Counted from the stretch's first letter, positions 7,739-16,176 are shown. The stretch: 64,000 nt of DNA from Streptomyces ruber (GCF_014648075.1 NZ_BMQK01000003.1:310001-374000), one strand, 5' to 3'. Numbers and translations: made by a program. Notes: generated from the sequence alone by a model not told the origin.

Positions 7739-8302
7739 GTGACCGCCCTGGCCCCGCGGAAGGCCTCCGTCGCCCCGTCAGCCGAGTCAGGGAGCGAAAG
7801 GATGCGAGAGCAACACCGGATCGGTTTCACCCCTCGCCCCGCCGTTCGGAGCCGGTCCCGGAGCGGGCCGCTGAGCCCCGCGGAGGCGCGCACCGCCGTC
7901 AGGAGGGCGATGGCCAGGCCGGTGGCGGAGAACCGATGCGACGAGGGTGCCCTGTCGGACGCCTTGCTCGTGGTCTCGGAACTGACCACCAACGCGATGC
8001 TGCACGGCGGAGGCGTCACGGACATCGACGTCACCGTGGTCGGCGGCGACCTGTACCTGTCCGTGAGCGACCGCAGCCGGCGCCCGCCCATGGCGCTGGC
8101 CCCGGCCGACGAACAGGGCCGGCGGCGCTGCGGCGGCCGTGGCTGGCCGATCGTCTGCAGGCTGTCGCGCGACGTGACGGTGACGGACCTGCCCTCCGGC
8201 GGGAAGCGCATCACGGCGGTGGTGCCGCTCCGCGGCACGGCGGGGGACCGGCCCCCGGGCGGAAGCCGCCCGGCCGGGCATGACGCGGGATTGAGGGGGT
8301 AG
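7739..8302 (+). CDS. RsbW-like ATP-binding protein (anti-sigma kinase type)
   Basis: A 187-residue HATPase_c protein. The N-box VVSELTTNAMLHGGG is intact. The G1 position reads SDRSRRPPM and G2 reads RCGGRGWPIVCRLSRDV. It belongs to the large Streptomyces set of stand-alone RsbW-like proteins that bind STAS partners or sigma factors. The GTG at 7739 has GGAGG six bases upstream; ATG 7802, in frame with GGGAG upstream, is an equally good start. The neighbouring ATP-binding gene at 8360 follows on the same strand and may be co-transcribed. Confidence 0.82.
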   Translation: MTALAPRKASVAPSAESGSERMREQHRIGFTPRPAVRSRSRSGPLSPAEARTAVRRAMARPVAENRCDEGALSDALLVVSELTTNAMLHGGGVTDIDVTVVGGDLYLSVSDRSRRPPMALAPADEQGRRRCGGRGWPIVCRLSRDVTVTDLPSGGKRITAVVPLRGTAGDRPPGGSRPAGHDAGLRG

Positions 8303-8359
8303 GCGCGTGGCGGTCGGCCCACCGAGGCGGTGGGCGTCGTGAAGGCGGGAGCTGAGCAA

Positions 8360-8854
8360 GTGGCACACATCGCACACGACGGCAGGCGTGCCCTTCCCCC
8401 GCTGACGGAGCCGTTGGAGTCCGACGCGGTGGAGTTGAAGGACAGTGCCGGGTACGAGGGACGGCCGGAGGACATCGGCGCGGCCCGGCGCTTCGCCGCG
8501 GACTTCCTGGCCCGGGCGCAGACGGAGCGGAACGCACAGGTCCCGGCCCGGGTGCACGGGGCGCTCCAGCTCATCGTGAGCGAGCTGGTCACCAATGCCT
8601 GCAAGTACACCAGCGGGCCCTGCCTCATGGACCTGGAGCTCGCCGGCGGCACCGTCGCGGTGACGCTGTGGGACAGCGACCCCGTCCTCCCGGTCGCCCG
8701 CGCGGCCGAACCCGGACGCGTGGGCCAGCACGGCCTGGAGATAGTCCTCGCCCTGTGCGAGGCCTACGAGATCCGCCGGGAGCCCGTCGGCAAGCGGGTC
8801 AGGGTCACGGTGGGCCTCGACGGCGGTGCCGACGGGGCCGGCGCCCTCGGGTGA
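8360..8854 (+). CDS. RsbW-like ATP-binding protein
   Basis: A 164-residue HATPase_c domain protein with N-box IVSELVTNACKYTSGP, G1-like LWDSDPVLPV and G2-like RVGQHGLEIVLALCEAYEI. I use the GTG at 8360 because GGGAG stands eight bases before it; the frame is open further upstream. It lies 57 bases behind another ATP-binding protein gene, so the two probably form an operon. The partner is unknown, but the convergent sigma factor gene after the terminator at 8947 is an obvious candidate. Confidence 0.82.
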   Translation: MAHIAHDGRRALPPLTEPLESDAVELKDSAGYEGRPEDIGAARRFAADFLARAQTERNAQVPARVHGALQLIVSELVTNACKYTSGPCLMDLELAGGTVAVTLWDSDPVLPVARAAEPGRVGQHGLEIVLALCEAYEIRREPVGKRVRVTVGLDGGADGAGALG

Positions 8855-8946
8855 GCAGGGGACGGCCGCCGCACGGCGTCACCGGGCGCGGCGGCCCTCC
8901 ACGTACGGCGACCGCACGAGCGTGCGCACATGGACGCACAGAAAAG

Positions 8947-8980
8947 ATCCCCGCCACCGGACACACGCGGTGGCGGGGAT
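8947..8980. terminator. Bidirectional rho-independent terminator
   Basis: A perfect 12-bp stem (ATCCCCGCCACC with its complement) and a 10-base loop. It is flanked by GAAAAG on one side and TCTGCTTCTT on the other, so it can serve both convergent genes: the kinase at 8360 and the sigma factor at 9019. Confidence 0.85.
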
Positions 8981-9018
8981 TCTGCTTCTTCTGCTCTTCG
9001 TGAGCGACCGTGGGGCCG

Positions 9019-9897
9019 TCAGGCGACGTCCGGCTCCAGCAGGCCGACGCGCAGCCGCTTGATGATGCGGCTGATCAGCCGTGACACATGCATCTGCGAG
9101 ACACCGAGGTGTCCGGCGATCTGTGACTGGGTGAGCTCCTCGACGAACCGCATGTGGATGATCCGCCGCTCACGCTCGTCGAGCTGGGCGATCAGGGGCG
9201 CCAGGGAGTGGAAGTCCTCCACCAGCTCCAGGGACGGATCCTCCTCACCGAGCACGTCGGCCAGGACCGTCTCGCCGTCCTCGGCGCCGGTGGGGGTCAG
9301 GGCGGCGTCCAGCGAGGAGGAGTTGTAGCAGTTCGCCGCCTTGCGCGCCTCGATGACCTCTTCCTCGGAGAGCTGCATCAGCTCGGAGAGCTCACGGGTG
9401 GTCGGCGTACGGCCCAGCCGGGACCGCAGCTCGTCCGTGGCCTTCGCCAGCTCCACCCGGGCCTCCTGGAGGCGCCGCGGCACATGCACGGCCCAGCTCG
9501 TGTCCCGGAAGAAACGCTTGATCTCACCGACGATGTACGGCACCGCGAACGTGGTGAACTCGACCTCGCGGGTCAGCTCGAACCGGTCGATCGCCTTGAT
9601 CAGACCGATCGTGCCCACCTGGACGATGTCCTCCAGAGAGTCCCCGCGGCCGCGGAAGCGGGAGGCGGCGTACCGCACGAGCGAGAGGTTCATCTCGATC
9701 AGCGTGTTGCGCACGTACTGGTACTCGTGCGTGCCCTCCTCCAGCGTGGCCAGCCGGTCGAAGAACTGGCGGGAGAGCTCCCGCGCGTCCTTCGGCGAGA
9801 CCTTCGTCGGGTCGTCGATCAGGGGCAGCTCCGCCTCGGTCGTCCTGACCGCCTCGTCGGCCGTGGCCGTTGCCCGTGCTGCCGAAACGGCTGCCAT
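9019..9897 (-). CDS. SigB/SigF-family RNA polymerase sigma factor
   Basis: A 292-residue group 3 sigma factor. Region 2 includes LIEMNLSLVRYAASRFRGRGDSLEDIVQVGTIGLIKAIDRFELTREVEFTTFAVPYIVGEIKRFFRD (about 75-140). Region 3 spans VPRRLQEARVELAKATDELRSRLGRTPT, and region 4 has the HTH ELTQSQIAGHLGVSQMHVSRLISRIIKRL near the C terminus. The ATG has GGGGAGG upstream. Such sigma factors direct stress and developmental genes in Streptomyces and are controlled by RsbW-like kinases. It is divergent from a second sigma factor gene, which makes a back-to-back sigma pair. Confidence 0.93.
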   Translation of the reverse strand: MAAVSAARATATADEAVRTTEAELPLIDDPTKVSPKDARELSRQFFDRLATLEEGTHEYQYVRNTLIEMNLSLVRYAASRFRGRGDSLEDIVQVGTIGLIKAIDRFELTREVEFTTFAVPYIVGEIKRFFRDTSWAVHVPRRLQEARVELAKATDELRSRLGRTPTTRELSELMQLSEEEVIEARKAANCYNSSSLDAALTPTGAEDGETVLADVLGEEDPSLELVEDFHSLAPLIAQLDERERRIIHMRFVEELTQSQIAGHLGVSQMHVSRLISRIIKRLRVGLLEPDVA

Positions 9898-10276
9898 GCC
9901 GTCCTCCCCAGTCGCCTTGGTGCTTCGATGTCATCCCTCGCATGCCCCACTTCGAGCGACTCACTCCACCTGAATGGGCACGAGTTTTCGTACCCGGTTC
10001 CGTGCGTCCCCGGGGCGTCGTCCACCGTACGCCGTTCCACCCGCGCAGGCGCCCGCTCCCGTACGGCTCCGGGCGCCCTGTGCGCCGCCTGACCGGCGAT
10101 GTTCGAAAAGTCCGTGCGGACGGTTGTTTGCCCTCGCGACGCCGGGGCAAGCGGGTTCCGTGCTTCGGACAAGAGGCTCGCCGACGGGTGAGGTGTGCCC
10201 GTTCCGGGGCCTTCTCGCCCTGCGCACACGTCCCCGCGGCCCTTCCCCTGAAAGCGTCGTTCAGGAGCGATTCCGC
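9898..10276. other. Divergent region between two sigma factor genes
   Basis: A 379-base gap that should hold the promoters for both sigma genes. A GGGTAC hexamer on the minus strand near 9990 resembles a SigB -10, but I find no acceptable -35 at the right distance. No coding sequence is supported here. Confidence 0.5.
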
Positions 10277-11137
10277 ATGCTGGTTGAGATTTCTGCAAAC
10301 GGTTCCGGCGCGTCCCCGCGTCCCCAGAACCCGAATCAGAGGGCGCATGACGACGCCCCCGACACCACGGCCGTCTTCGTCCGCCTCGCGAGCCTCGAGG
10401 ACGGACCCGAGCGCGAGGCCCTCCGCGACGAGCTCGTGAAGGCCTGGCTGCCCATGGCGCACCGCATCGCGGGCCGCTTCCGCAACCGCGGTGAGTCGCT
10501 GGAGGACCTGCGGCAGGTCGCCGCGCTCGGCCTGCTGAAGGCCATCGACCGCTTCGAGCCGGAGCGGGGCGCCTTCGAGAGCTACGCCGTCCCCACCATC
10601 ACCGGCGAGATCAAGCGCCACTTCCGCGACCGGATGTGGGCGCTGCGCGTCCCCCGGCGGGTGCAGGAGCTGCGCAACAAGGTGCGCGTCGCGCGCCGCG
10701 AGCTCACCCAGTCCGGCGGTGCCGCCTCGCCCACGATCGCCGAGATAGCGGCCCACGCCAAGCTCACCGAGGAGGAGGTGGCCACGGGCATGGAGGCGCT
10801 GGACAGCTTCAGCACCCTGTCCCTGGACGCCGAGGTGTCCTCGGGCGACGACGGCTACAGCCTCGCCGACACCCTCGGTGCCCCCGACACGTCGTACGAC
10901 ACGGTCGTCGACCGGGAGGCGGCGAAGGAGGGGCTGCGGCAGCTGCCCGAGCGTGAACGCGCCATCCTCTACATGCGCTTCTTCGAGGACATGACGCAGA
11001 GCCGCATCGCCGATCAGCTGGGCATCTCGCAGATGCACGTCTCGCGGCTCATCAGCCGCAGCTGCGCGCGCGTGCGCAACGAGGCGCTCGGCGAGGCGAG
11101 GTCGCGTCGCGCGGGCGGCCGGGGCCGCTCCGACTGA
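10277..11137 (+). CDS. SigB/SigF-family RNA polymerase sigma factor
   Basis: A 286-residue group 3 sigma factor. Region 2 includes WLPMAHRIAGRFRNRGESLEDLRQVAALGLLKAIDRFEPERGAFESYAVPTITGEIKRHFRDRMW, and the region 4 HTH is DMTQSRIADQLGISQMHVSRLISRSCARV. The ATG at 10277 has CAGGAG nine bases upstream. The protein differs clearly from its divergent neighbour in regions 2 and 3, so they are paralogues rather than a recent duplication. A hairpin follows the stop, then a small DUF5133 gene on the same strand. Confidence 0.93.
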   Translation: MLVEISANGSGASPRPQNPNQRAHDDAPDTTAVFVRLASLEDGPEREALRDELVKAWLPMAHRIAGRFRNRGESLEDLRQVAALGLLKAIDRFEPERGAFESYAVPTITGEIKRHFRDRMWALRVPRRVQELRNKVRVARRELTQSGGAASPTIAEIAAHAKLTEEEVATGMEALDSFSTLSLDAEVSSGDDGYSLADTLGAPDTSYDTVVDREAAKEGLRQLPERERAILYMRFFEDMTQSRIADQLGISQMHVSRLISRSCARVRNEALGEARSRRAGGRGRSD

Positions 11138-11164
11138 CGTACGACGCTCACGCGATGCTTTCCC

Positions 11165-11191
11165 GTCCCCCGGCCGGAGCGGCCGGGGGAC
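11165..11191 (+). terminator. Hairpin after the sigma factor gene
   Basis: A perfect 11-bp stem, GTCCCCCGGCC with its complement, around a five-base loop, 28 bases after the sigma factor stop. It lies between that gene and the same-strand DUF5133 gene and may terminate or attenuate. Confidence 0.65.
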
Positions 11192-11226
11192 GGTCCTGAC
11201 CGCCACCTGAACGAGGAGTGGAACAG

Positions 11227-11496
11227 ATGCTGAAGCCCCATCCCGTGATCCTGCGCAAGCTCGTCGAGGAGTACGAAGAGCTCACGGCGCAGACGGCGCA
11301 CGAGGGTGAGGAGCGCGACGGCCGGGCGAACAGCCGGCGCGCGCAGGACCTGGCCTACACGCTCTGCGTCTCGACGGGCACCCGTGACGTCCGGCGGGCG
11401 CTGGAGGAGGCGCACCGGCTGCTCGCCGCCGCGCAGGAGCCGGTGCCGGGCGTGCGCCGTCCGCAGGGAACGGCGGCGGGCGTCGCACCCGTCTGA
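11227..11496 (+). CDS. DUF5133-type small protein
   Basis: An 89-residue protein starting MLKPHPVILRKLVEEYEEL, which matches the usual opening of the small Streptomyces DUF5133 proteins (MLxPHPxxLRRLLxEYE). The rest is helical, with DLAYTLCVSTGTRDVRRALEEAHRLL. No biochemical function is established for the family. The ATG at 11227 has GAGGAG eight bases upstream; the GTG at 11218 lies within that ribosome site and is unlikely. It sits behind a sigma factor gene and is separated from it by a hairpin. Confidence 0.75.
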   Translation: MLKPHPVILRKLVEEYEELTAQTAHEGEERDGRANSRRAQDLAYTLCVSTGTRDVRRALEEAHRLLAAAQEPVPGVRRPQGTAAGVAPV

Positions 11497-11566
11497 TCCA
11501 CGGGGGCACCCCGGCGTGCCCTGAACGCGCTCACCGCGCCGACCGCTCACCCCGCTTCCCCCACAT

Positions 11567-11611
11567 ACGTGCTACGGGCCGTCCGGTTCTCCCGGACGGC
11601 CCGTAGCACGT
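11567..11611. terminator. Bidirectional terminator with a 20-bp perfect stem
   Basis: A 20-bp perfect inverted repeat with loop TTCTC, lying between the convergent DUF5133 and SsgA-like genes. There is no long U tract, as is common for high-GC actinobacterial terminators. Confidence 0.8.
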
Positions 11612-11629
11612 GGCCGGAGCCCGGCCCCG

Positions 11630-12055
11630 TCAGCCACGGGTCATGAGGTCGGCGAGGAACTCGTCCACGGACACGTCCTCCCGGCCCGGCGCCACCACGC
11701 CGTAGGTGCGCTCCACGAAGGAGACGACGGCGTGCGCCGGAGCGAGCACCACCGCGTGCTCCCGTCCCGTGCCGTCCTGGGCGCTCCCCGACAGCTCGAT
11801 GCGCAGCACGCTGCGGGCTCCCACGCGCTGCGGGCGCAGCCGGACGTCACCCTCGCCCACCGGCCGCCGCGTGCCCTCGGCGAGCATCTGCCGGTCCAGT
11901 CTCCACAGCGCGAGGATGCGGCCCTCGTGACTGAACGCCGCCGTCACGGCGAAGGGGTCGTCCGAGTCGTAGCTCAGGCGAGCCTGCACGGGAACACGGC
12001 GGGCGTCGGCAAGCTCGAGCTGCATGGCCAGGGTCTCGTGCACGAACGGGATCAA
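11630..12055 (-). CDS. SsgA-like sporulation and cell division protein (SALP)
   Basis: A 141-residue SsgA/SsgB-family protein. Family features are visible: VPVQARLSYDSDDPFAVTAAF near the N terminus, ALWRLDRQMLAEGTRRPVGEGDVRL in the middle and VVSFVERTYGVVAPG towards the end. These proteins, confined to actinobacteria, help place the divisome and control septation during sporulation. I choose the TTG at 12055 because GGAGG lies six bases upstream; the ATG at 12076 has no ribosome site. The gene sits among SigF-type sigma and stress genes, fitting developmental control. Confidence 0.85.
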   Translation of the reverse strand: MIPFVHETLAMQLELADARRVPVQARLSYDSDDPFAVTAAFSHEGRILALWRLDRQMLAEGTRRPVGEGDVRLRPQRVGARSVLRIELSGSAQDGTGREHAVVLAPAHAVVSFVERTYGVVAPGREDVSVDEFLADLMTRG

Positions 12056-12364
12056 GGGAAGCCTCCGGGGGGACATCGGTCGGGGAGTCTTCAGGTACCC
12101 CGGGAACGCCGGTGATCTCCTGGCAACCGGTGGTTTACCCGAAGAGACACCGCGCGCCCGGGTGAGGGAGCCGGCCGACCGCGGCGGAAGCCGTGACGGA
12201 AGGAAGGGGAGCGCTGCTTGCGGTCATCGCAACGGGGTATCTGCTGCGTCGGGAGGCGAAGACGGAAAAGACACCCGTTCCCCCGCGGAACAGCCGCGGG
12301 AGCGGATCGCGGAGAGCGCCGAACAGCACAGCCGAGGACAGAACAGCGGAGAGGAAGGAGCGAA
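12056..12364. other. Divergent intergenic region
   Basis: This 309-base gap lies between the SsgA-like gene and the PRC-barrel gene. On the minus strand a GGGTAC near 12096-12101 could be a SigB-like -10 for the SsgA-like gene, but no GNNT stands 14-16 bases upstream. I see no gene here. Confidence 0.45.
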
Positions 12365-12730
12365 GTGGACTTCGACGGCATCTGGTCGTACGCACCGCAG
12401 AGCGGCCACCAGGAAGGGCAGGTCCTGACGGGGTACTCCGTCGAGGCCGGCGACGGCACCATCGGGCACGTGGACCGGCAGGCCGACGACAATCCCAGGC
12501 GGCACCTGATCGTCGACACGGGTGTGTGGGTGTTCGGCAAGAGCGTCCTGGTGCCGGCGGGACTCGTCACCGGTATCGACCCGGAGACACAGAAGATCAC
12601 CGTGGCGTTCACCCGTGACGAGGTGAAGTCGGCGCCGCTGTTCCGGACGGACCGGGAGACGTCGGACGCCGGATACCTGGACAGCGTGGCCGACTATTAC
12701 CGTGGTCTTCCTCGGCGGCAGTCGACCTGA
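12365..12730 (+). CDS. PRC-barrel domain protein
   Basis: A 121-residue protein starting MDFDGIWSYAPQSGH. The stretch TGYSVEAGDGTIGHVDRQADDNPRRHLIVDTG through KSVLVPAGLVTGIDPETQKITVAFTRDEVKSAP is a PRC-barrel fold of the kind found in stress-associated small proteins. The GTG at 12365 is preceded by AAGGAG with a five-base spacer. The C-terminal SDAGYLDSVADYYRG is a short helix. Function is unknown; in Streptomyces such proteins are often near SigB-type regulators, as here. Confidence 0.78.
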   Translation: MDFDGIWSYAPQSGHQEGQVLTGYSVEAGDGTIGHVDRQADDNPRRHLIVDTGVWVFGKSVLVPAGLVTGIDPETQKITVAFTRDEVKSAPLFRTDRETSDAGYLDSVADYYRGLPRRQST

Positions 12731-13110
12731 CGCCGGACGGTGGAGGGGCGACCGTGAAGGGGCGGTCCCTGCCCGGGGACGGTGTCCGCGGCGCATACGG
12801 CGCCCATGCTTCGGGGCCGAGCGGGTAGGCGGGGATCGATGAGGAATGACGAACGTGTACCGTGCCGATCGCGGATGCGCCCCGACGCGTCCGGCGACAC
12901 GGCACACGCCGGAGCGGCCGCGGAGTACGTGCCGCTTCGGCGGACCGCGGCCGGAGGGGCGTCCGTGACGAGCGTGGGAAGTGGGAGTGAGCTGATGCCG
13001 GAACAGCGCGGCGTCCCGGAGGCCGGTGGCCCCGTGCCCCACGTCCTGTTCGCGATGCGGAGCGCGGCCCGTGGCCGTGGCCCGTCGTCGGCCCCGCGAG
13101 GTTGAGGCCC
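12731..13110. other. Intergenic region without a supported gene
   Basis: A 380-base gap upstream of the ATP-binding protein gene at 13111. Open frames cross it, but the products are arginine/alanine-rich, show no domain and lack ribosome sites. It probably holds the promoter of the 13111 gene. Confidence 0.45.
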
Positions 13111-13737
13111 GTGGAACGCCGCACGAACGGGGACGCCGGCCAGGCGGACGCCACCGGCACGGGGAACCTCGGGGGGAGCTCGTACGGGCAGCGGGCCGGA
13201 GCGCGCGGGGGCGCCTTCGGCAACGGCGCCCCGGGGAGGCACACCGTCCGCGCCGTCGCCAACGGAAAGAGCAACGGCAACGGGCACGGCAACGGGCACG
13301 GCAACGGGCACGGCAACGGGCACGGCACGGCGGACGGGGCCGTACGGACACCCGTCACCATCACCAACGCCGCGGCGGCACGGCAGTACGTGCGGTCCGT
13401 GATCCAGGAACACTGGGACGCCCCGGGCCGGCGAGCGGACGAGCAGGCCGTGATCGACCTGCTGCTCGTGGTCTCGGAACTGGTGACGAACGCCATCAGG
13501 CACGGCGGCGGCATCGCCGGGTTCGAGGTGATCCCCACGGCGAAGGGCGTACGGCTGAGTGTGGCGGACCACAACGACGTCGTTCCGGCCGTCGCCTACG
13601 GCCCCGGAACGCTGCCCTCGACGCACGTCGGACACGGCTACGGATGGCCGCTGATCATCCGGCTGGCACGGGACATCGACATCCGGCCCCGCCCTGGGGG
13701 CGGCAAGACGATCAGCGTGGCCGTGCCGTTGACCTGA
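13111..13737 (+). CDS. RsbW-like ATP-binding protein with repetitive NGHG linker
   Basis: A 208-residue protein. The first 80 residues are low complexity and include four NGHG units encoded by a 12-base tandem repeat. The HATPase_c domain follows (about 85-208), with N-box VVSELVTNAIRHGGG, G1-like VADHNDVVPA and G2-like HVGHGYGWPLIIRLARDI. GTG 13111 is taken as start, with TTGAGG just upstream; TTG 13102 is an alternative. It is a further stand-alone anti-sigma-type kinase, convergent with another ATP-binding protein. Confidence 0.8.
   Translation: MERRTNGDAGQADATGTGNLGGSSYGQRAGARGGAFGNGAPGRHTVRAVANGKSNGNGHGNGHGNGHGNGHGTADGAVRTPVTITNAAAARQYVRSVIQEHWDAPGRRADEQAVIDLLLVVSELVTNAIRHGGGIAGFEVIPTAKGVRLSVADHNDVVPAVAYGPGTLPSTHVGHGYGWPLIIRLARDIDIRPRPGGGKTISVAVPLT
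13276..13323 (+). repeat. 12-base coding minisatellite, four copies
   Basis: Four perfect head-to-tail copies of GGCAACGGGCAC lie inside the 13111 gene, encoding repeated Gly-Asn-Gly-His. Because the unit is a multiple of three, copy-number change keeps the frame. Confidence 0.9.
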
Positions 13738-13769
13738 CGTCCGGGGCCGCCGCACGACGGCCCCACGGC

Positions 13770-13786
13770 CCCTGGGTCACCCAGGG
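13770..13786. terminator. Small hairpin between convergent genes
   Basis: CCCTGGG-TCA-CCCAGGG, a perfect 7-bp stem in the 57-base gap between two convergent ATP-binding protein genes. The location suits a bidirectional terminator. Confidence 0.5.
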
Positions 13787-13794
13787 CCTCCGGC

Positions 13795-14229
13795 TCACCA
13801 GGGCAGGAAGACATGGACGTCCTTGCCGTCGTCCTGCACCACGACGCTCACCTGGGTGCACAGCGTGTGCACCAGATGCCAGCCGATGCCCCCACCGCCC
13901 TTGCTGGGGTGGAACGGACGCGGCGCGGGCGGCGTGGTGCTCGTGTCGCGCACGGTCACGTGCACACCGTCGAACGTACGGCGCATCGTCAGCGCGAACG
14001 GCCCCGGCGCGTACTGGACCGCGTTGGCGGCCAGTTCGTTGACGACCAGCAATATGTCGTCCCAGTGCTCGGGTGCCGTCGGTGGCGCGGCCCGCGCCAC
14101 GGCGCTCAGGAACTCCTCGGCGGCCAGGCGCGCCCCTGTCACGTCGCCCAGCTCGCCGTCGAAGGTGACGTGGCACTTCTCAATCTCGTCGGAAGGCAGT
14201 TTCTCGCTCCAGTGCGGCTCGGTCGCCAT
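13795..14229 (-). CDS. RsbW-like ATP-binding protein
   Basis: A 144-residue HATPase_c protein starting MATEPHWSEKLPSD. The N-box is VVNELAANAVQYAPGPF, G1-like VRDTSTTPPAPRPFHP and G2-like GGGGIGWHLVHTLCTQV. The ATG at 14229 follows GGGAAGGTGAG; the longer open frame upstream is not supported. It is the partner-switching kinase nearest the PAS-SpoIIE phosphatase at 14414, on the same strand about 180 bases downstream of it, so the two could form a kinase/phosphatase pair. Confidence 0.82.
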   Translation of the reverse strand: MATEPHWSEKLPSDEIEKCHVTFDGELGDVTGARLAAEEFLSAVARAAPPTAPEHWDDILLVVNELAANAVQYAPGPFALTMRRTFDGVHVTVRDTSTTPPAPRPFHPSKGGGGIGWHLVHTLCTQVSVVVQDDGKDVHVFLPW

Positions 14230-14413
14230 CTCACCTTCCCCGGTCCCTAGGTAGCGGGCCCGTTCACAGTGAAATCTCGGTCCCATCGCTGCTGTTTCCC
14301 AGCGAGACAAGGGCTACTCGTCCGGATCCGCCGGGACCCGTGGGACGCGAGGGGCCCACAGGGCCGGGTAGCCGGTCGCCGCGGGGGTTATCTCCTGTTC
14401 GGCATGAGGATGC

Positions 14414-15703
14414 TCACAGTCGTATGACGACCAGGGCCGTGTCGTCGTCGGCGGCGCCGTCGGGCACCAGTTTCGTCAGGAGCACGTCGGCGAGCGACTC
14501 GGCCGTGCTGCCCTCGGGGCGGTGCCCGGACAGGCAGTCCGCGAGCCGGCCCAGCCCCACGTCGATGCTCTCGCCGCGCCGCTCGACGAGACCGTCGGTG
14601 TAGAGGACCAGCGTCGAACCCGGGAGGAAGGAACAGCCGGCCTGGGGACGGGCGGCGTGTTCGGGCCGGGCCCCGAGCGGGGGATCGGTCGCCGCGTCGA
14701 GGAACTCCGCCCGCCCGTCGGCGTGCAGCAGGACGGGCGGCAGATGCCCGGCGCTGCTGTAGGTCAGGGTGCGCCGTTCCCAGTCGATGAACACCTCGAC
14801 CGCGGTGGTGCACTCGGCGCCCTCGACTTCCCGGGCGTACAGGCCGAGGATCTCCAGCGCGTCGCCCGGTCCGGCGGCCACCCGGGAGGCGGCGCTCAGG
14901 GCGCTGCGCAGCTGCCCCATGACCCCGGCGGCCGGCAGACCGTGTCCGACCACGTCGCCGACGGCGACGGCGAGCCTGTCACCGGGCAGGTCGACCAGTT
15001 CGTACCAGTCGCCGCACACGTTCAGGGCCGTGCTCGCGGGGCGGTAGCGCACCGCCACCTCGCGGTCGCCCTTCTGCCGGAGCGGGGGCAGCATCGCCTG
15101 CTGCAGACCGAGGGCGATCTCGCGTTCACGGGCGTGGGCGCGGCGCAGGTGGTCGTTGAGCTCCTGCAGCTCACTGGCCCGCGCGTACAGCTCGGCCGCC
15201 CGCTCGGCCGCGCGCTCCCCGGCGGTGTCCGACAGCCGGGACCGGACGAGCTCGGTGACCTCGTCGACGCGGTGCACGATCAGTTCCACCCGGCCGTCGG
15301 GGGAGAGCACGGGGCTGTTGACCGGGCTCCAGTACCGCTCCTCCCACTGGCCGGGGCGTTCGGGATCCCGCAGGTCGTAGCGTTGCAGCGACATGCTGTC
15401 GCGCTGGCCGGTGGCCAGTACCCGTTCCAGTGAGGCGCGCAGGCTGCGGGCCCCGGTCGCCCGCGGGTCGTCCAGGTCCTCGGGGAAGACGTCGAACACG
15501 TACCGGCCGAGCAGGTACCGCCGGGAGCGGCCGGTGGTGACCGTGAAGGAGTCGTTGACGTCCGCGTAGCGCAGATCGCGAGTGAGCAGGGCCACCGCGC
15601 CGGGCAGCGCCCGGAACACGGCGTGGTAGTCGATGCCGCCGTCCGGCACGGGGGGCCGCCCGGCGTCCGGGCTCCCGCCTGCGTGTCTCCGCTGTCCCTC
15701 CAT
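14414..15703 (-). CDS. PAS-domain SpoIIE/PP2C phosphatase
   Basis: A 429-residue protein. The PAS sensor (about 20-150) reads FRALPGAVALLTRDLRYADVND and ends near ELIVHRVDEVTELV. A coiled coil covers about 155-205. The SpoIIE phosphatase domain (about 205-429) has NVCGDWYELV, VGDVVGHGLPAAGVM, SSAGHLPPV, YTDGLVERR and DDDTALVVIRL, so every expected metal-binding Asp is present. The ATG at 15703 has GGAGGG about 12 bases upstream. The frame is open further upstream, but that part is antisense to another supported gene and is not coding in character. It probably acts on a STAS protein in response to a PAS-bound signal. Confidence 0.88.
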   Translation of the reverse strand: MEGQRRHAGGSPDAGRPPVPDGGIDYHAVFRALPGAVALLTRDLRYADVNDSFTVTTGRSRRYLLGRYVFDVFPEDLDDPRATGARSLRASLERVLATGQRDSMSLQRYDLRDPERPGQWEERYWSPVNSPVLSPDGRVELIVHRVDEVTELVRSRLSDTAGERAAERAAELYARASELQELNDHLRRAHAREREIALGLQQAMLPPLRQKGDREVAVRYRPASTALNVCGDWYELVDLPGDRLAVAVGDVVGHGLPAAGVMGQLRSALSAASRVAAGPGDALEILGLYAREVEGAECTTAVEVFIDWERRTLTYSSAGHLPPVLLHADGRAEFLDAATDPPLGARPEHAARPQAGCSFLPGSTLVLYTDGLVERRGESIDVGLGRLADCLSGHRPEGSTAESLADVLLTKLVPDGAADDDTALVVIRL

Positions 15704-15870
15704 GGCGACCGGGTTCCCTCCGGGGACGAGGCGGAACGGACCACCCGATCCGGCAGAATGTGCGAAGGGTGAACGATGCGGAAACGGTGACGCCGGTACT
15801 GCGGGCCGGATCCTCCCCGCCGTCCGCGCGACCGGGTCGTGCGCCCGGGGCGGCGGGCCCCGCGCGGCGC

Positions 15871-16176
15871 TCAGGGGCGGGGATTCGTCCGCCGCCACGC
15901 CGGGCGGGCGTCCCGGCCGCGCCGTCCGGCGACCGCCGCGCACCGGTGACAGACCTTCCGTACGGCGTCGGCCGCGCCTCCCGACTCCGGGAAGGCGTCG
16001 GCCCATTCGACTCCGGGGAAACGCTCCAGCCGGGATCTGCTGAGTGCCAGGCCGCACACCGTCTGGTTCATGCCGTGCTCCCAGGCGTGCACTTCCCCCG
16101 CGGGCAGCCTGCGGCCGTCCTCCGGATCCCACCAGCGGCCGGACGCCGCCACCGCATACCGTCGACTCTTCGCCAC
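15871..16176 (-). CDS. Conserved hypothetical protein with CxxC-like C-terminal motif
   Basis: A 101-residue protein starting MAKSRRYAVAASGRWW. It has features of a recurrent small Streptomyces protein: EVHAWEHGMNQTVCGLALSRSRLERFPGVEWADAFP, then VRKVCHRCAAV. The paired cysteines (VCHRC) and the earlier Cys in TVCGL could bind metal. GTG 16176 is used as start, with GAGGGGG about 12 bases upstream. The basic tail GRRGRDARPAWRRTNPRP may be disordered. No function is known to me. Confidence 0.65.
   Translation of the reverse strand: MAKSRRYAVAASGRWWDPEDGRRLPAGEVHAWEHGMNQTVCGLALSRSRLERFPGVEWADAFPESGGAADAVRKVCHRCAAVAGRRGRDARPAWRRTNPRP

Noticed and set aside
9985..10000. GGGTAC on the minus strand as SigB -10 for the sigma factor gene
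   Set aside because: No GNNT is present 14-16 bases upstream; the surrounding bases are GC-only.
12090..12125. GGGTAC on the minus strand before the SsgA-like gene
   Set aside because: Same problem: the positions 14-16 bases upstream read GAGA, AGAT or GGAG, none fitting GNNT.
12782..13105. A 107-codon plus-strand frame ahead of the ATP-binding gene
   Set aside because: No ribosome site, no recognisable domain, and residue composition typical of non-coding GC-rich DNA.
152..16132. Extended N-termini of several minus-strand genes (for example the frame reaching 16132 for the PAS phosphatase)
   Set aside because: The upstream parts lack domain sequence or overlap other supported genes; internal starts with ribosome sites fit better.
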